DNA of 64,000 nucleotides from Acorus gramineus (lineage: Eukaryota; Streptophyta; Magnoliopsida; Acorales; Acoraceae), in contig CM060848.1 of the NCBI GenBank assembly GCA_030737835.1, positions 32,297,634 through 32,361,633 on the forward strand, given 5' to 3'. A model generated the notes under the pieces. That model saw only the letters and a list, made by a program, of their open reading frames with translations, was not told the DNA's origin and did not search any database. The position numbers and the translations under genes were made by a program. Every line of letters starts with the position of its first letter. Within the stretch, counting starts at the first letter, position 1. Below are positions 24,300-35,579 of this stretch, piece after piece.

Positions 24300-25970
24300 T
24301 TAGGGTGCGTTTGGATGTGAGGTTGAAAGACTGAGATTCTTAAAATCTTATGTTTCAAACTCAGCTTTTGAAAAGCTATGTTTTATTAGATTTTCAACCA
24401 CAAGACTTTTTGGCCTAAAAATGAATATTATGGTTTGAAAAGCTAAATGCTGAAAATGTGTTTGGATATGAGTTTGAGAATTTTTAGCTTTTCAAACATA
24501 GAATCCACCTAAACTCATATTGTCACGTCCCAGGGCGGCCGTCCCCGGGACGCGGCAAGTGTATACATGATATCAGAAGTCTATACAGGAGGTCAATAAC
24601 ATACCATAAACAAACAGCTCAAAATGACAACACAGACAACAAAGAGGCTGACATGATGTATACACAAATAGCGGAAGCTAAAAGACTGAGTCTGTAATCC
24701 AAAAACATACTACAGACTCGATACATAATCATATGTCCTGTGAGAGCCAATATACACACCAACATCCAAATACAATCCAAACTGGGTGCCCAAGCACGGA
24801 AATATATACATACAATCAAAAGAATGCTAATGGCCTCTAAAACTCGAGGGACGTGGCGCTACTCCGCTACTGGTGCAGTCGCTTAGGGAGCTCCTCCTTC
24901 AAGTCCGCCTCAGTAATCACTAGAGAAAAAAATTATGCGAGGGGTGAGCCACACGCTCAGTGAATAGCACAACCCATGCATCACAATTCATATTAACCAC
25001 AATTAATCAGTAAAAGCCTCAAAGTGGCATGAACAACACAAATCCAGTGGGTCGCTACATCGCCGAACCACCACACCCTCACCCTCACCCCTCAATAGGT
25101 GACATAGGATGTTGGGACTTAATAGGCTGATAATCATCCTTACACAAATCCAGTGGGTCGCTACATCGCCGACCCACCACACCCTCACCCTCACCCCTCA
25201 ATATGGTGACATAGGATATTGGGACTGACTAGGCTGTTGGTCACCCTTGGTCCACCGATAGTCTCTCCCCACTTCGTAGGCCGCTTGGCCACTCCCACAT
25301 TCAGCACAGTCCGTCCCAAATCAGGAGGTGCCTACTGATGGGAGCCCTCCACGGGACAGCCTTTCTAACGCCAGGGCAGTCTCTACACGGATCCAACGAA
25401 GGGAACAGAACAGCCTATCCATACGCATATGATCCACTCGGATCCGCTGACAACACATCTCAACAACTCTAATGTCTTGAATTCTTCAGAATTCCTCCAG
25501 GGCGCATAACCAAGATGCGGGGAATATATAAGATAATAATGAGGAAAAGAAACCTTGGGAGGGCAACCTGAGGTCCCGATATAGGACATCCCGCCAACCA
25601 AACAAGGAACACGGAGTACCCTAGCCCGGGTCTCAATGTTGACCTCGCAAGGCCCCCTAATATTCCCTAAGGCATGCTAAAATATCATAAGTTTGCATTT
25701 AATTTAATAAATCAAACTAATAGGACGCATGCATAGGTCGAGGCTTTCCTAGCATGATAACAAGGTGACAGGATGCACGGCTCTTACACATATCCTAAGG
25801 GTGCAAGTCCCTAACATACAAAGTCTAGGGTGGCATGCATTCTACACACTAATCATGCTTGCAGAGATTACATATTAATCAGTTAATATTAACTATGGTG
25901 CCCCAGGGGAGGACGGTATACGCCCAAGTGCATATAGCGCCTCCCAACTGGGTTGGATTGTCCCACTCAC

Positions 25971-26006
25971 CGATAACCGGGTCGTCGTGCGACCGTCCGT
26001 CAAGAT
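25971..26006 (-). other. Putative 36-nt leader exon inside solo LTR
   Basis: On the - strand, CTTGCAG precedes it and GTGAGTGG follows. It has the same length and position as in the other giant LTRs. Confidence 0.5.
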
Positions 26007-26099
26007 CTGCAAGACAGGGTAATCAACTTGGTGAGTAAAATATACAAATACACCAAAAATACACTAAAAATACACAACACTCGGGCAAACGTACATACG

Positions 26100-26850
26100 G
26101 CCCGTACACACGCGAGCCCAAGCACCCCAACTCAATCCTGAACCCCCGGGCAGCCGCACGCACGGCCACCCGCCTCGGGCGCACAGTCGAGCCCCGGCCC
26201 GCGCGCCAAGACGCCCTGTCGAGCCCAGCCCGCATGCCCGGACACCCTGCCGAGTCCCCCGGGTGCACCGCTCGCTCACTGCACCCCAGCGCAGCACTCG
26301 CGCGCACACCCGCACGCCCTGCGCCCCAGCGCAGCGACTCGCGCGCACACCCGCACGCCTAGCGCCCCAGCACCTCGCCCCGCGCGCACCCCGCGCGCAC
26401 CACCGCTCGCCTCATCGCGCGCACACCGCACGCCCTGCGCCCAGCGCCTCGCCCCGCGCGCACCCTGCGCGCACCACCGCTCGCCCCATCGCGCACACCC
26501 GCACGGCTCCCTGCGCGCAGCATCCGCACGTGGCCCCCTGCGCGCGGCACGCACTGCGCCTCTGCGCAGCACCCCGCGCGCAAGCCCCCACACGGCGCCC
26601 AGCGCGCAGCACCCGCACGCTCCTGCTCCACCCGCGCGCACGCCCGCGCGCACGCCCGCGCTGCTCTGCCAGCACGCCCGACAGCGCCCAGCCCTGCGCC
26701 TGCCTGCGCTGCCCTGCCTGCCTGCCAGTCTACCCGAGACAGCCTCCCACTCACCCCGACGGCCACCCATGGCCTCCAACCGCCACCAACCGCCGCCAAC
26801 AGCCACCAACAGCCACCGACCACCATCCACACTCAAAACCACCCTCCTAA
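26100..26850. repeat. GC-rich low-complexity island in LTR
   Basis: Very rich in CGCGCGCAC and GCCCCAGCGC-type units that repeat imperfectly. All six frames stay open over long distances, giving spurious Pro/Arg/Ala ORFs. On the - strand it falls within the putative first intron of the LTR leader. Confidence 0.85.
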
Positions 26851-27670
26851 CATTCATCTAAGCAAGAAAAGGAAGGAAAGAGAGCTTACCCAAGGAAGGA
26901 AAGGAAGGAAGGGAAGTTCGGTTGCTCTCCGCGCACCGAAACACCTCTTCAAGGACCACCACCACCACGATCTCCTTCAGCCCTCAAGATGGCTGAAATC
27001 AGAGGAGAAAAGAGGGCGTTAGAAGGGGTCAAACATGTGGGAACTCGAATCCGAGACCACCGGTAGATAGATCGGGACAAGATCTAACCTTTCTCTTCTT
27101 TGGGTTTTGAGATCCAAGCCCTCTAGCTAGGTCAAAAGGTGGAAAAAGAGAGAGAGGGAGAGAGAAAATCAAATGGAGAAGATGATGAATAGTGGGGGAG
27201 ATATTTTAGATTCACTTATATATAATCCCCACACTTAGATTAGGTTAACAAGGTTTAATTAGGGTTAAGAGAGGATTAGAGAAGCTTTAAGTGAGCTTTG
27301 ACTTGGGTCAACCCAACCACACAAAAAAACAAAAGGGGTTGACCAAGTCATGGGCCCACTTTGACCAAGTCAACTCTCCCAATGACTTCTCGCTCGGTCA
27401 AAACCCGGATACGCCCCGGAACTGTGAAATTCTGAAACGTTACCGGAATTCGATGAAATTTTTGTGAGTGGCTTGAAATGGCACCAGGACACATAATATG
27501 CAGTTAGATTTTCAATCGGAGTCCTCAAACTCAGGATGATAGCTAACAGTCCAAAATTTTAGCGGTTCCAATCGAAAAACGAAAAAAACTCAAAAACTAC
27601 CAGAATGCTCCAATGGTTACCAGAAAGCTAAAAGTGACATATATATAACACATATCCAAACGGACCCTTA

Positions 27671-28643
27671 AATGAAACTTTGGATTCCACAAAATTAAAG
27701 AAATGCCCTTCCACTAAAATCTGCGCAGCCTCGACTCGAACCGCTATAACTTCTTGTAGGAAAGTCCACTTCAGATGATACAACTTCTGTTGAGAAGATA
27801 ACGAAAGTATCTGCAACTTCTATGTTTAGGCCAAGATCCGAAGAAGCCTCCAACTATACTTAAAAATAGCAACAAACAGAAGACCTTGCGATTTATTCTT
27901 CTAAGGGCAGAAATGGTAAAACAGCCATAACTTTTCTAATATAGCTCCAAATGACGCCAAACTAATTTTATATAAAAGATAACTAAAAAATGAAGACTTT
28001 ATATGTTTAGCGTGAATTCCAAATATGCCTCGAAGGTGCTTTCTGAAAATGAAACCAAATGCAAGGCTTCAAGAATAATAAGGACCAAAAGCTCAATAAC
28101 ATAAAATTATCCTATTATGCAATTCAAACACATAAATATTAGCATTATCGACTTAAGAGGGTTCGTGTTATTATATAAACCGTTCTGAAACGATACGACT
28201 TGGTCACAATACGCGCAAACAGTAGGGAACCTGATGGTACCCGTACACATTGTAAAACTAATGGCTCTATTAAGAGCCGTCTGAGGCAAAACTAACGGCT
28301 CCTCTTGAGGCTGTCCTTGACAAACCGACGGCTCCTTTGGGAGCCGTCCAGAACGTGCCCGACGGCTCTCAATGGAGCCGCCCCGAGACAGAAAACATGA
28401 AACCCTAATATTTTTGTTAAAAAGTTCTAACACATTCTATCATTGAAAATCATACTCGAGTTGTTTAAAACGATGTAAAATAATAAAGAACTCATCTCGA
28501 AAATAAAATCATGTGTACGAAAAAATCAATTAATATTACAAAAATCCTCGAAAACCATAGATCTATTATAGGTAGAAACAACTAACATGGATGTACGATA
28601 AAAACTTTTAAAACATCATAAAAACATTATGATTTCATAGTTA
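27671..28643. other. Flank of the 9.7 kb retrotransposon, host or older repeat
   Basis: No gene seen. Phrases such as AACCGCTATAACTTCTTGTAGGAAAG suggest an old LTR or repeat. It carries the hairpin array at 28262-28382. The sequence would have been continuous with 38378 onward before the retrotransposon landed. Confidence 0.5.
28262..28382. repeat. Array of four short hairpins, about 33-nt spacing
   Basis: Four units of the form GACGGCTC-loop-GAGCCGTC start at 28262, 28295, 28327 and 28361. The third, GACGGCTCC-TTTG-GGAGCCGTC, is a perfect 9-bp stem. Three related units occur at 38771-38848 across the retrotransposon insertion. Regular subterminal hairpins of this kind are seen in plant CACTA transposons, but no CACTA end was found. 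Confidence 0.7.
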
Positions 28644-29162
28644 TTTCATGTCACGCCCCGGGCGTCCCCGAGACGCGGCAAGTGTATATATATATCAGAA
28701 TCTACACAGGAGGTCAATAATATTCATACACAAGCAGCCAGGAAGACACACAGGCAACAAAAGCAGGGCTGACATGATATATATACACCAAATGCGGATA
28801 ACTAAAGACTGAATCTGTAATCAAAATATACTACAGACTCCATACATAATCACATGTCCTGTGAGAGCCAATATACATACAAAGACATCCAAATACAACA
28901 CAAACGCGTGCCCAAGCACGGGAAATACATACTGGTACAAGGGATGCTGATAGCCTCTGCAACTCGCGGGACGTGGCGCTACTCCGCTACTGATGAAATC
29001 CCTCGGGGAGCTCCTCCTCCAGATCCGACTCAGATGACACTGTAGAAAGATATTATGCGAGGGGTGAGCCACACGCTCAGTGAACGGCACAACCCATGCA
29101 TCACAGACAATATTTACCACAATTCCATTATTTATCCAGTCTCTAAGACATAACAACATGAT

Positions 29163-29604
29163 CCAGTGATTCGTACTTCGCCGAACCACCACACCCTCAC
29201 CCTCACCCATCAATGGGTGACATAGGTTATTGGGACTGATAATAATCCATTCACAAATCCAGTAGGTCGCTCATCGCCAACCCACTACACCCTCACCCTC
29301 ACCCTCAAGGGGTGACATAGGATATTGGGACTAACAACACATAACCAGCGGGTCGCTTCCGCCAACCCGCTACACCCTCACCCTCACCCTTCAATGGGTG
29401 ACATAGGATTTTGGGACTAACTACACCAAAAACCAACGGGTCGCTTCCGCCAACCCGCTACACCCTCACCCTCACCCTTCAATGGGTGACATAGGATTTT
29501 GGGACTTACAAGCATCCAATCACAACTCCAGCGGGTCGTTCATCGCCAACCCACTGCACCCTCACCCTCACCCTTCAATGGGTGACACAGGATTTTGGGA
29601 CTGA
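29163..29604 (-). repeat. Five-copy LTR minisatellite, 86-96 bp unit
   Basis: Units start at 29163, 29259, 29345, 29433 and 29528. Each contains a GGGTCGC-type arm, its near complement, CACCCTCACCCTCACCC and GGGTGACATAGGAT. The GGGT arms form a short stem within each unit. The whole array is duplicated in the other LTR. Confidence 0.9.
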
Positions 29605-30366
29605 CTAGGCTGTTGGTCACCCTTGGTCCACCGATAGTCTCTCCTCACTCCGCGGTTGTTTGGCCACTCCCATGTTCAGCACAGTCCTTCATCAAACCAG
29701 GAGGCGCCTACTAGTGGGAGCCCCTGCACGGGACAACCTGTCTAACGCCGAGGTAGTCTCTAAAGGATCCAACGCAGGGCAACAGAACAGCCTAACCATC
29801 GCATATGATCCACTCGGATCCGCAGACAACACATCATAACAACACTAATGTTCTGAATTCCTCAGAACCCACCAGGGCGCATAACTACGATGCGGGGAAC
29901 ATGCATAAGGTTGTAACAGGGTGGAATATCGTTGGGGAAAGAAACTCGGGAGGGCAGCGTGAGTTCCCGCTATAGGACACCCCGACAACCAAACAAGGAA
30001 CACGGTGTACCCTAACCCGGGTCTCACCGCTGTCCTCGCAAGGCCCCTCCCCTATAATATTCACTATAACATGCATTGTAAACAAATACTAGCATTTAAT
30101 CAAATAAATAAACTAGTAGGGCACATGCATCGGCCGGGCTTCCTAACATGGAACCAGGGGACATGCTGCATGGCTCAAACACATATCCTAAGGGTGCAAG
30201 TCCCTAACATGCAAAGTCTAGGGTAACATGCATTCTACAGTTTAATCATGCTCGCATGATATACATATCATTGCAGGTTAATATTTATCCATGACGCCCC
30301 AGGAGAGGTCGGTATACGCCCAAATGCGTATGACCCCTCTCTACTGGGTTGGATTGTCCCACTCAC

Positions 30367-30402
30367 CGTAATTCGGGTCGACGCGCGACCGTCCGTCGAG
30401 AT
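30367..30402 (-). other. Putative 36-nt leader exon inside 3' LTR
   Basis: On the - strand, TCTTGCAG precedes it and GTGAGTGG follows. Confidence 0.5.
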
Positions 30403-30489
30403 CTGCAAGATATGGTATTACTTGGTAAGTATAAATCCACAAATATCATTTAAATACGCAAATAAATACCCCAAAACCCCAAATCAAAT

Positions 30490-31310
30490 ACCCAACACCC
30501 TCGGCAACAACTACTCGCGGCCTCGGCAACCACCCGCACGGCCCCCGGCAACCACCCGCACGGTCGGCCACCGCCCGGACGCGCCACCGCGGGCCCCGCA
30601 CGCCTCGCGCCGGTCCGCGAGCACCCCGCGCGCCCCCGCACGCAGTGCCCCGCCTCGCGCGCCCCGCGCGCACCTCCGCCACCTTGCCGCACCTCGCGCG
30701 CACCTCGCACGCACCTCGCCGCACCTCGCCGCGCTTCGCGCGCACCACCGCGGCCTCACCGCGCCCTCCGCGCACCGCCACGGCCTCGCCGCGGCCTCCG
30801 CGCACCGCCACAGCCTCCGCGCACGCCGTCCGCACCCTCAGCCACGGCCTCGCGCACGCCGCGGCCTCGCGCACGCCATCCGCACCCTCAGCCACGGCCT
30901 CGCGCACGCCGCGGCCTCGCGCACGCCGTCCGCGCACCCGCGCGATCTGCTCCACGCGCACCAGCCGCCCAGCTCGGCCTCTGCTCGCCCAGCACCAGCC
31001 CCTGCTCGCCCAGGCCGACCAGCTCCAGCCCCTGCTCGCCCAGGCCGACCAGCACCCTGCACCAGGCCCGCACGCCCTCGCGCGCACGCCGCGCGTACGC
31101 GCGCCCGCGCACGCACGCGCGCCTGCCCGCGCGCGCCCGACCTGGCGCCGCCTGGCTGCTGCTGCTGCTTGGCCCGGACGACCTGCCCCTGCCCGAGCGC
31201 CACCACCAGCTGCCCGAGACCACCCAAACCCCCTTCCAACCACCTCCGACCACCCTCCGACGACCCCCACAGCCGCCGACCACCCCCAATCACAAAACCC
31301 ACCTCCCTAG
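30490..31310. repeat. GC-rich island in 3' LTR
   Basis: Rich in CCTCGCGCACGCC-type repeats with many intact CpG sites. Long open frames on both strands, including one of 465 codons, are composition artefacts. Confidence 0.85.
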
Positions 31311-31916
31311 CATTCATCTATGCAAGAAAAAGAGGGAAAGGAGGCTTACCGAGGGGAGGAGGGGAAGTCCGGACGCTCTCCGCGCGCCGAAACCTTTCCC
31401 CAAGGGTTTCCTCCGACCGGATCTCGCTCGGCCTCCGAAACAGCCCCGATCCGAGCAGAAAGAGAGGAGGTCGGAGTGGCTATACTTGTCGGAAAAGGGA
31501 TTTGAAAACACCGGAGTGTAGATCGGGACCCGATCTACACTTCTCGTGTTTTAAGTTTTCGATTTTGAGGGGTGTAGGGGGCTCGAACGGAAGAAAAACG
31601 GAGAGGGGAGAGAGAGAGATCACGTCGGGAGAGACGATGAACAGTAACTCGGGTTTTAGATCCCACTTATTTATAGTGCGCGACTTAAAAACCCGGATAC
31701 GCCCCGGAACTGGGAAATTTTTGCAAACGATACCGGAATTCAATGAAATTTTCGTGAGAGGTCAGAAATGGCACCAGGACACCAAATATGCAGTTAGATT
31801 TCCAATCGGAGTCCTCTAACTCAGGACGATAGCTAACAGTCCAAAAATACGCGGTTCCGATCGAAAAACCGGTAAAAACCAAAAACTGCCAGAATGCTCT
31901 AACGGTTACCAACAGG

Positions 31917-32147
31917 TTAAAAGTGACACATATATAACATTATTCCCCCCTTAGGAAATTTTGTCCCCAAAATTCGCCAAAAACATCTAGGAGGGGAAAG
32001 ATGCGGATACGCGTCGAACCTGGCCTCCATGAGCTCCCAAGTGTCCTTAACACCGGAACGGTGCTGCCATCGCACCTCGACCAACTGGACGGTCTTGGTG
32101 CAGAGCCTCCTCACGCGGCGGTCCATGATCTCAATCGACTGCTCCAC
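31917..32147 (-). pseudogene. Integrase C-terminal and chromodomain-like fragment
   Basis: The - strand frame reads IMDRRVRRLCTKTVQLVEVR and then WQHRSGVKDTWELMEARF, the pattern at the end of chromovirus Ty3/gypsy polyproteins (basic arm, then the W...W of a chromodomain-like fold). It ends next to the polypurine tract, as expected of the pol terminus. Confidence 0.7.
31940..31955 (-). other. Polypurine tract
   Basis: On the - strand CCTAAGGGGGGAATAA abuts the TGTTAT start of the 3' LTR, the usual place for plus-strand priming. Confidence 0.85.
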
Positions 32148-32488
32148 GAATGACTGTCCGGCTCAGAGACGAGCGGCTCGAACGGGATGACGTGAGCAGG
32201 ATCGTGGACACAGCCTTTCCCAACTGCGAACCCACCCCTCCAAGACGGAGAGGTAAGAATTGGCGCTGAGGTGAGCCTCCGAGTAAACTCCAGGAAGCTC
32301 TCCTCGCAAGATGGGGACCACTCGAACCGGACATCCTTCCAAGTAAGGCAGTTAAGAGGAACAGCTATCTTCGAGAGACCCTCGTCAAGCTTCCTGCAAT
32401 AACCCGCCAAACTCGGGAAGCTCCGAATCCTAGCAGGGTTCGACGGTCGACGCCAATAAGACGCGACGAGCGTCTTGCCCGGGTCCAC
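32111..32488 (-). pseudogene. Reverse-transcriptase fragment fused to integrase tail
   Basis: The phrases AGYCRKLDEGLSKIAVPLN, KDVRFEWSPSCEESF and RRLTSAPIL mark the thumb and connection region of Ty3/gypsy reverse transcriptase. Directly after, CVHDPAHVIPFEPL is a phrase from the integrase C-terminal region. RNase H and the integrase core that should lie between are deleted, and the frame then shifts into the fragment at 31917-32147. Confidence 0.75.
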
Positions 32489-32499
32489 AGATATGCCTT

Positions 32500-33640
32500 T
32501 ACCAGGAATTATTCAGCCCAAAAGGCCTTAACCTCCTACCAAAACTCACACCTGATCCATCACCCGCTGATGCTTCCAGGGTATCCCTTGACTGGGAAAA
32601 GAAACCTCGGGAAAGCAGTATGAAATCCCGACATAGGATACCCCGACAACCAAACAAGGAACACGAAGTACCCTAGCTCGGGTTTCAACGCTGACCTCAC
32701 AAGGCCCCTTAATCCAGAAAGGAACACTAGAGGAAGACATCAGCCCTAAAGAATACCACCAACCGCATTTGATCATCCACATCTAGATAATCATCCACCG
32801 ATAACCTTCAACCTCCATATCAAGACCGGACCCAACCTCCGTGGGAATGGTCGAACCACGATTGAGTCACGAGGCGACGCGTCTTTGTCTCATCCACACC
32901 CTCACTCCCATCAGGAGACATATTGGGACTTTGGGAGAGATTTAGACTGTTCTTCACCGGTCCACCGGTAGCCTCTCCTCCACACCGTAGGCCGCCTGGT
33001 CCGCTCCCACAATTCAGCACAGTCCTTCTACCAAATCAGGAGGTGCCTACTAATGGGAGCCCTCTGTCAGGAAGGCCTTTCTAACGCTGAGGAGTCCCTA
33101 CTCGGGTCCAACGAAAAGGGGAGAACGATTCCATACTCGCGACATCATCCATTACAGGACCGAACCCAACATCATCGGGAATGGTCGAATAAACCATTTG
33201 GTCACGAGCGACCCGCCTTCGCCTCATCCACACCCTCACTCCCGAAAGGAGACATTTTGGGACTTTGGGAGAGACTTAGACTGCTCTCTACCCCTGGTCC
33301 ACCGGTAGCCTCTCCCCGCTCCGTAGCTCGCCTGGTCCTCTGACCGGGAGCCTGTCTAACGCCGGGGCTGTACTACACGGATCCGACGAAGGGGAGAGCG
33401 ATTCCACGCTCGCGACACCATTCCATAATCCATTTCCGGGTTAGCCCCTACCTGACATACTCCCACGATCAGTACCCCTCCGACTGCATCGGTGGTACCT
33501 ACTGATGGGAACTCTCTACCAGGACGGCTACAACCCGGCTTCCTTAACTCAATCAATCGCTCTTAACACTTGCTCACCAAATACCACACACACTTGCATA
33601 ACACACACACACACACACATATATATAGGGAGCTGGGAAC
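32500..33640. mobile_element. LTR-derived insert inside the element
   Basis: Several blocks match LTR sequence elsewhere in the window. 32580-32710 resembles 29935-30050, and 32880-33380 resembles the complement of the 58920-59480 region (Kpn-like GGTACC phrases, TAGCCTCTCC, CAGGAGACAT). An (AC)n/(AT)n microsatellite at 33600-33627 marks the edge next to gag. The insert replaces protease and most of reverse transcriptase. Confidence 0.65.
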
Positions 33641-34947
33641 AAAACATTACCTCGAACCATGACGCCCGAAACCTGCGCCTCCTCAGCCGAAAGCGCTGCA
33701 ACCCTGCCTTGAACAAACTGCGGCAGAGGAGCAAGAGCACGCCCCGCCGGCTGCCGCTGCTGAGGTAGCACACGGGGTCGGCCAGCATCAGGGCAATTGG
33801 ATCTGATATGCCCGATGCGCTGACAATGGAAGCAACGCCGCCTCTCTGGTCGCCGGGACTGGATGGGCACTGCCGCAATGGGTGCTGGATCCCACTCTGG
33901 CACCACATCTGCTGGAGGAGAGGCAGCCGCTGACTGATCGAAACGGGGCCTCCTCCTCTTGCGCTGCCCCTGGTCCCGACTCCCGGAAGGACCCTGATCT
34001 GCAGAAGAGGTCGGAACCCCACCGATGATCCCGAGGTCTCGCTCGACTGTCTTCGCCCGAGACACCAAGTCCGAGAACCTCGAGAAAGCCTGGGAGGAGA
34101 CATGCACCCGAATGGCGCTGCAGAGGCCAAACTCGAAACGACGGCACCGCGCCTCTTCGTCCATCACCAAGGCTGGAGCGAATCTGGATAGCCTCGTGAA
34201 GCGCGTGGAGTAGTCGGCGACAGACATAGAGCCCTGCGTCAGCCGCACAAACTCCTGCACCACGATCTGCTGCGCCGAGAACGGGAAGTACTCCTCCAGG
34301 AAATATCTCTGAAATCCTGCCCAAGAAAGCTGCTCCACTCCCTCTGGAATGTCCACCACTCGGGTAGCCCACCAGTCGGCAGCGCTACCCTTCAGCATGA
34401 AGGTGGCCAGAGAGACTCGCTGGCGATCGGTGCAAAGCATGGTCGAGAAGATCACCTCCACCTCCATCAACCATCGCTCTGGGGCAAGGGGATCCGCCAA
34501 CTGGCCATAGAACTCGGGAGGGTGGAGCTTCAAAAAGGCTGCGAGGCTACACTGCTGCACCCGCGCTGCAGCCTCTAGTCCCACCTCCCTCGCCAGGGGA
34601 TCCTGAACCCTCGCCGCTGGAATCACCACGGGGACTGGGGGTACTTCGGGTACCACAGACGGATCTGCTACCAAGGGGACCTGTGGAACTGCATCACGGG
34701 CCGCCCTCAGCTCCCGGATCTCCCGCGCCTGCTCTACCAACGCTCTGGTCTGCGCCTCCAGTGCCTTGATCCGAGTCTCCACCGAATCCGCTGTCCAAGC
34801 GAACGCACGTTCCCGTGCGGGAGGCTCCTGCGCCGATCCTGGCCTCACAGCCGTGGACTCTCCAGTAGCATCCTCGCCTCTAGCAGGTCCGGAAACCTCC
34901 AAAGGTCGAGAGGGACCATGTCCGCGCCGTCCTCCACGAGGAGACAT
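33574..34947 (-). CDS. Ty3/gypsy gag with CCHC zinc knuckle, C-terminally truncated
   Basis: The frame from Met at 34947 gives 457 residues. A longer frame opens at 34992, but the Met in MSPRGGRRGHG is the usual gag start. Domains in order are a basic, Pro-rich N-terminus; a coiled-coil-like stretch near residues 55-80; the core gag domain near 130-260 with PERWLMEVEVIF, ADWWATRVVDI and MSVADYSTRFTRLSRFAP; and a zinc knuckle C-x2-C-x4-H-x4-C (CFHCQRIGHIRSNC) near 385. After GVMVRGNVLF, where protease should begin, the frame runs into microsatellite DNA and stops. Gag forms the virus-like particle that packages the RNA. The frame is unbroken, unlike pol. Confidence 0.85.
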   Translation of the reverse strand: MSPRGGRRGHGPSRPLEVSGPARGEDATGESTAVRPGSAQEPPARERAFAWTADSVETRIKALEAQTRALVEQAREIRELRAARDAVPQVPLVADPSVVPEVPPVPVVIPAARVQDPLAREVGLEAAARVQQCSLAAFLKLHPPEFYGQLADPLAPERWLMEVEVIFSTMLCTDRQRVSLATFMLKGSAADWWATRVVDIPEGVEQLSWAGFQRYFLEEYFPFSAQQIVVQEFVRLTQGSMSVADYSTRFTRLSRFAPALVMDEEARCRRFEFGLCSAIRVHVSSQAFSRFSDLVSRAKTVERDLGIIGGVPTSSADQGPSGSRDQGQRKRRRPRFDQSAAASPPADVVPEWDPAPIAAVPIQSRRPERRRCFHCQRIGHIRSNCPDAGRPRVLPQQRQPAGRALAPLPQFVQGRVAALSAEEAQVSGVMVRGNVLFPAPYIYVCVCVCYASVCGIW

Positions 34948-35050
34948 ATCAGCAATCCTAAGAAAACCAGACACTAGGATCAGAATACTCATCTCGAAAT
35001 CCTAGGACTCACTTCTACGAAAAGAAGACCATTGGCTCTGACAGGACCAG

Positions 35051-35062
35051 GCTCTGATACCA
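35051..35062 (-). other. Primer-binding site, initiator-methionine tRNA
   Basis: On the - strand TGGTATCAGAGC starts six bases after the 5' LTR end, the standard primer site for plant retrotransposons using initiator-methionine tRNA. Confidence 0.93.
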
Positions 35063-35579
35063 CCAATTTGTCACGCCCCGGGCGTCCCCGGTACGCGGCA
35101 AGTGTATATATATATATCAGAATCTACACAGGAGGTCAATAATATTCATACACAAGCAGCCAGAAGACACAGACAACAAAAGCAGGGCTGACATGATATA
35201 TACACCAAATGCGGATAACTAAAAACTGAATCTGTAATCAAAACGCACTACAGACTCCATACATAATCACATGTCCTGTGAGAGCCAATATACATACAAA
35301 GACATCCAAATACAACACAAACGCGTGCCCAAGCACGGAAAATACATACTGGTACAAGGGATGCTGATAGTCTCTGCAACTCGCGGGACGTGGCGCTACT
35401 CCGCTACTGATGAAGTCCCTCGGGGAGCTCCTCCTCCAGATCCGACTCAGATGACACTGTAGAAAAAGATTATGCGAGGGGTGAGCCACACGCTCAGTGA
35501 ACGGCACAACCCATGCATCACAGACAATATTTACCACAATTCCATTATTTATCCAGTCTCTAAGACATAACAACATGAT

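Larger units (their letters stand above)
24521..27650 (-). mobile_element. Ty3/gypsy-type solo LTR, 3.13 kb, TSD catat
   Basis: On the + strand it starts TGTCACGTCC and ends TATATAACA, with CATAT duplicated at 24516-24520 and 27651-27655. Read on the - strand it has a TATA box (27214-27225), a donor at 26889, a GC-rich stretch, an acceptor at 26007, a 36-nt segment, a donor at 25970 and an acceptor at 24920. It is related to, but clearly diverged from, the LTR pair at 28649 and 35069. It inserted into an existing MITE. Confidence 0.93.
24303..27667. mobile_element. Tourist-like MITE split by a solo LTR
   Basis: The left end GGGTGCGTTTGGATGTGAG (24303) and right end CTCATATCCAAACGGACCC (to 27667) are inverted repeats of each other and are flanked by TTA on both sides (24300-24302 and 27668-27670), as in PIF/Harbinger MITEs. 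Without the inserted LTR and its duplication the MITE is 230 bp: 24303-24520 plus 27656-27667. No transposase is encoded. Confidence 0.85.
28649..31939 (-). mobile_element. 3' LTR of the 9.7 kb element
   Basis: Reads TGTTATATATG...GGGCGTGACA on the - strand. It has a TATA box CTATAAATAAG at 31666-31676, a donor at 31349, a GC island, an acceptor at 30403, a donor at 30366 and an acceptor at 29040. Differences from the other LTR are scattered substitutions and a few indels in the GC island. Confidence 0.93.

Noticed and set aside
26263-26857. Opposed 190-codon frames
   Set aside because: GC-rich repeat in a solo LTR; composition only.
29195-29590. CCCTCACCCTCACCC runs as interstitial telomere repeats
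   Set aside because: The plant telomere unit is CCCTAAA. These runs belong to the LTR minisatellite.
29163-29604. Regular repeats suggesting a CRISPR-like array
   Set aside because: Units repeat along their whole length with no unique spacers, sit in a plant LTR and are copied in the second LTR. This is a minisatellite.
30422-31819. Open frame of 465 codons on + strand, and 413 codons at 36839-38080
   Set aside because: They lie inside LTR GC islands, are Pro/Arg/Ala low complexity, are open in several frames on both strands, and run antisense to the element.
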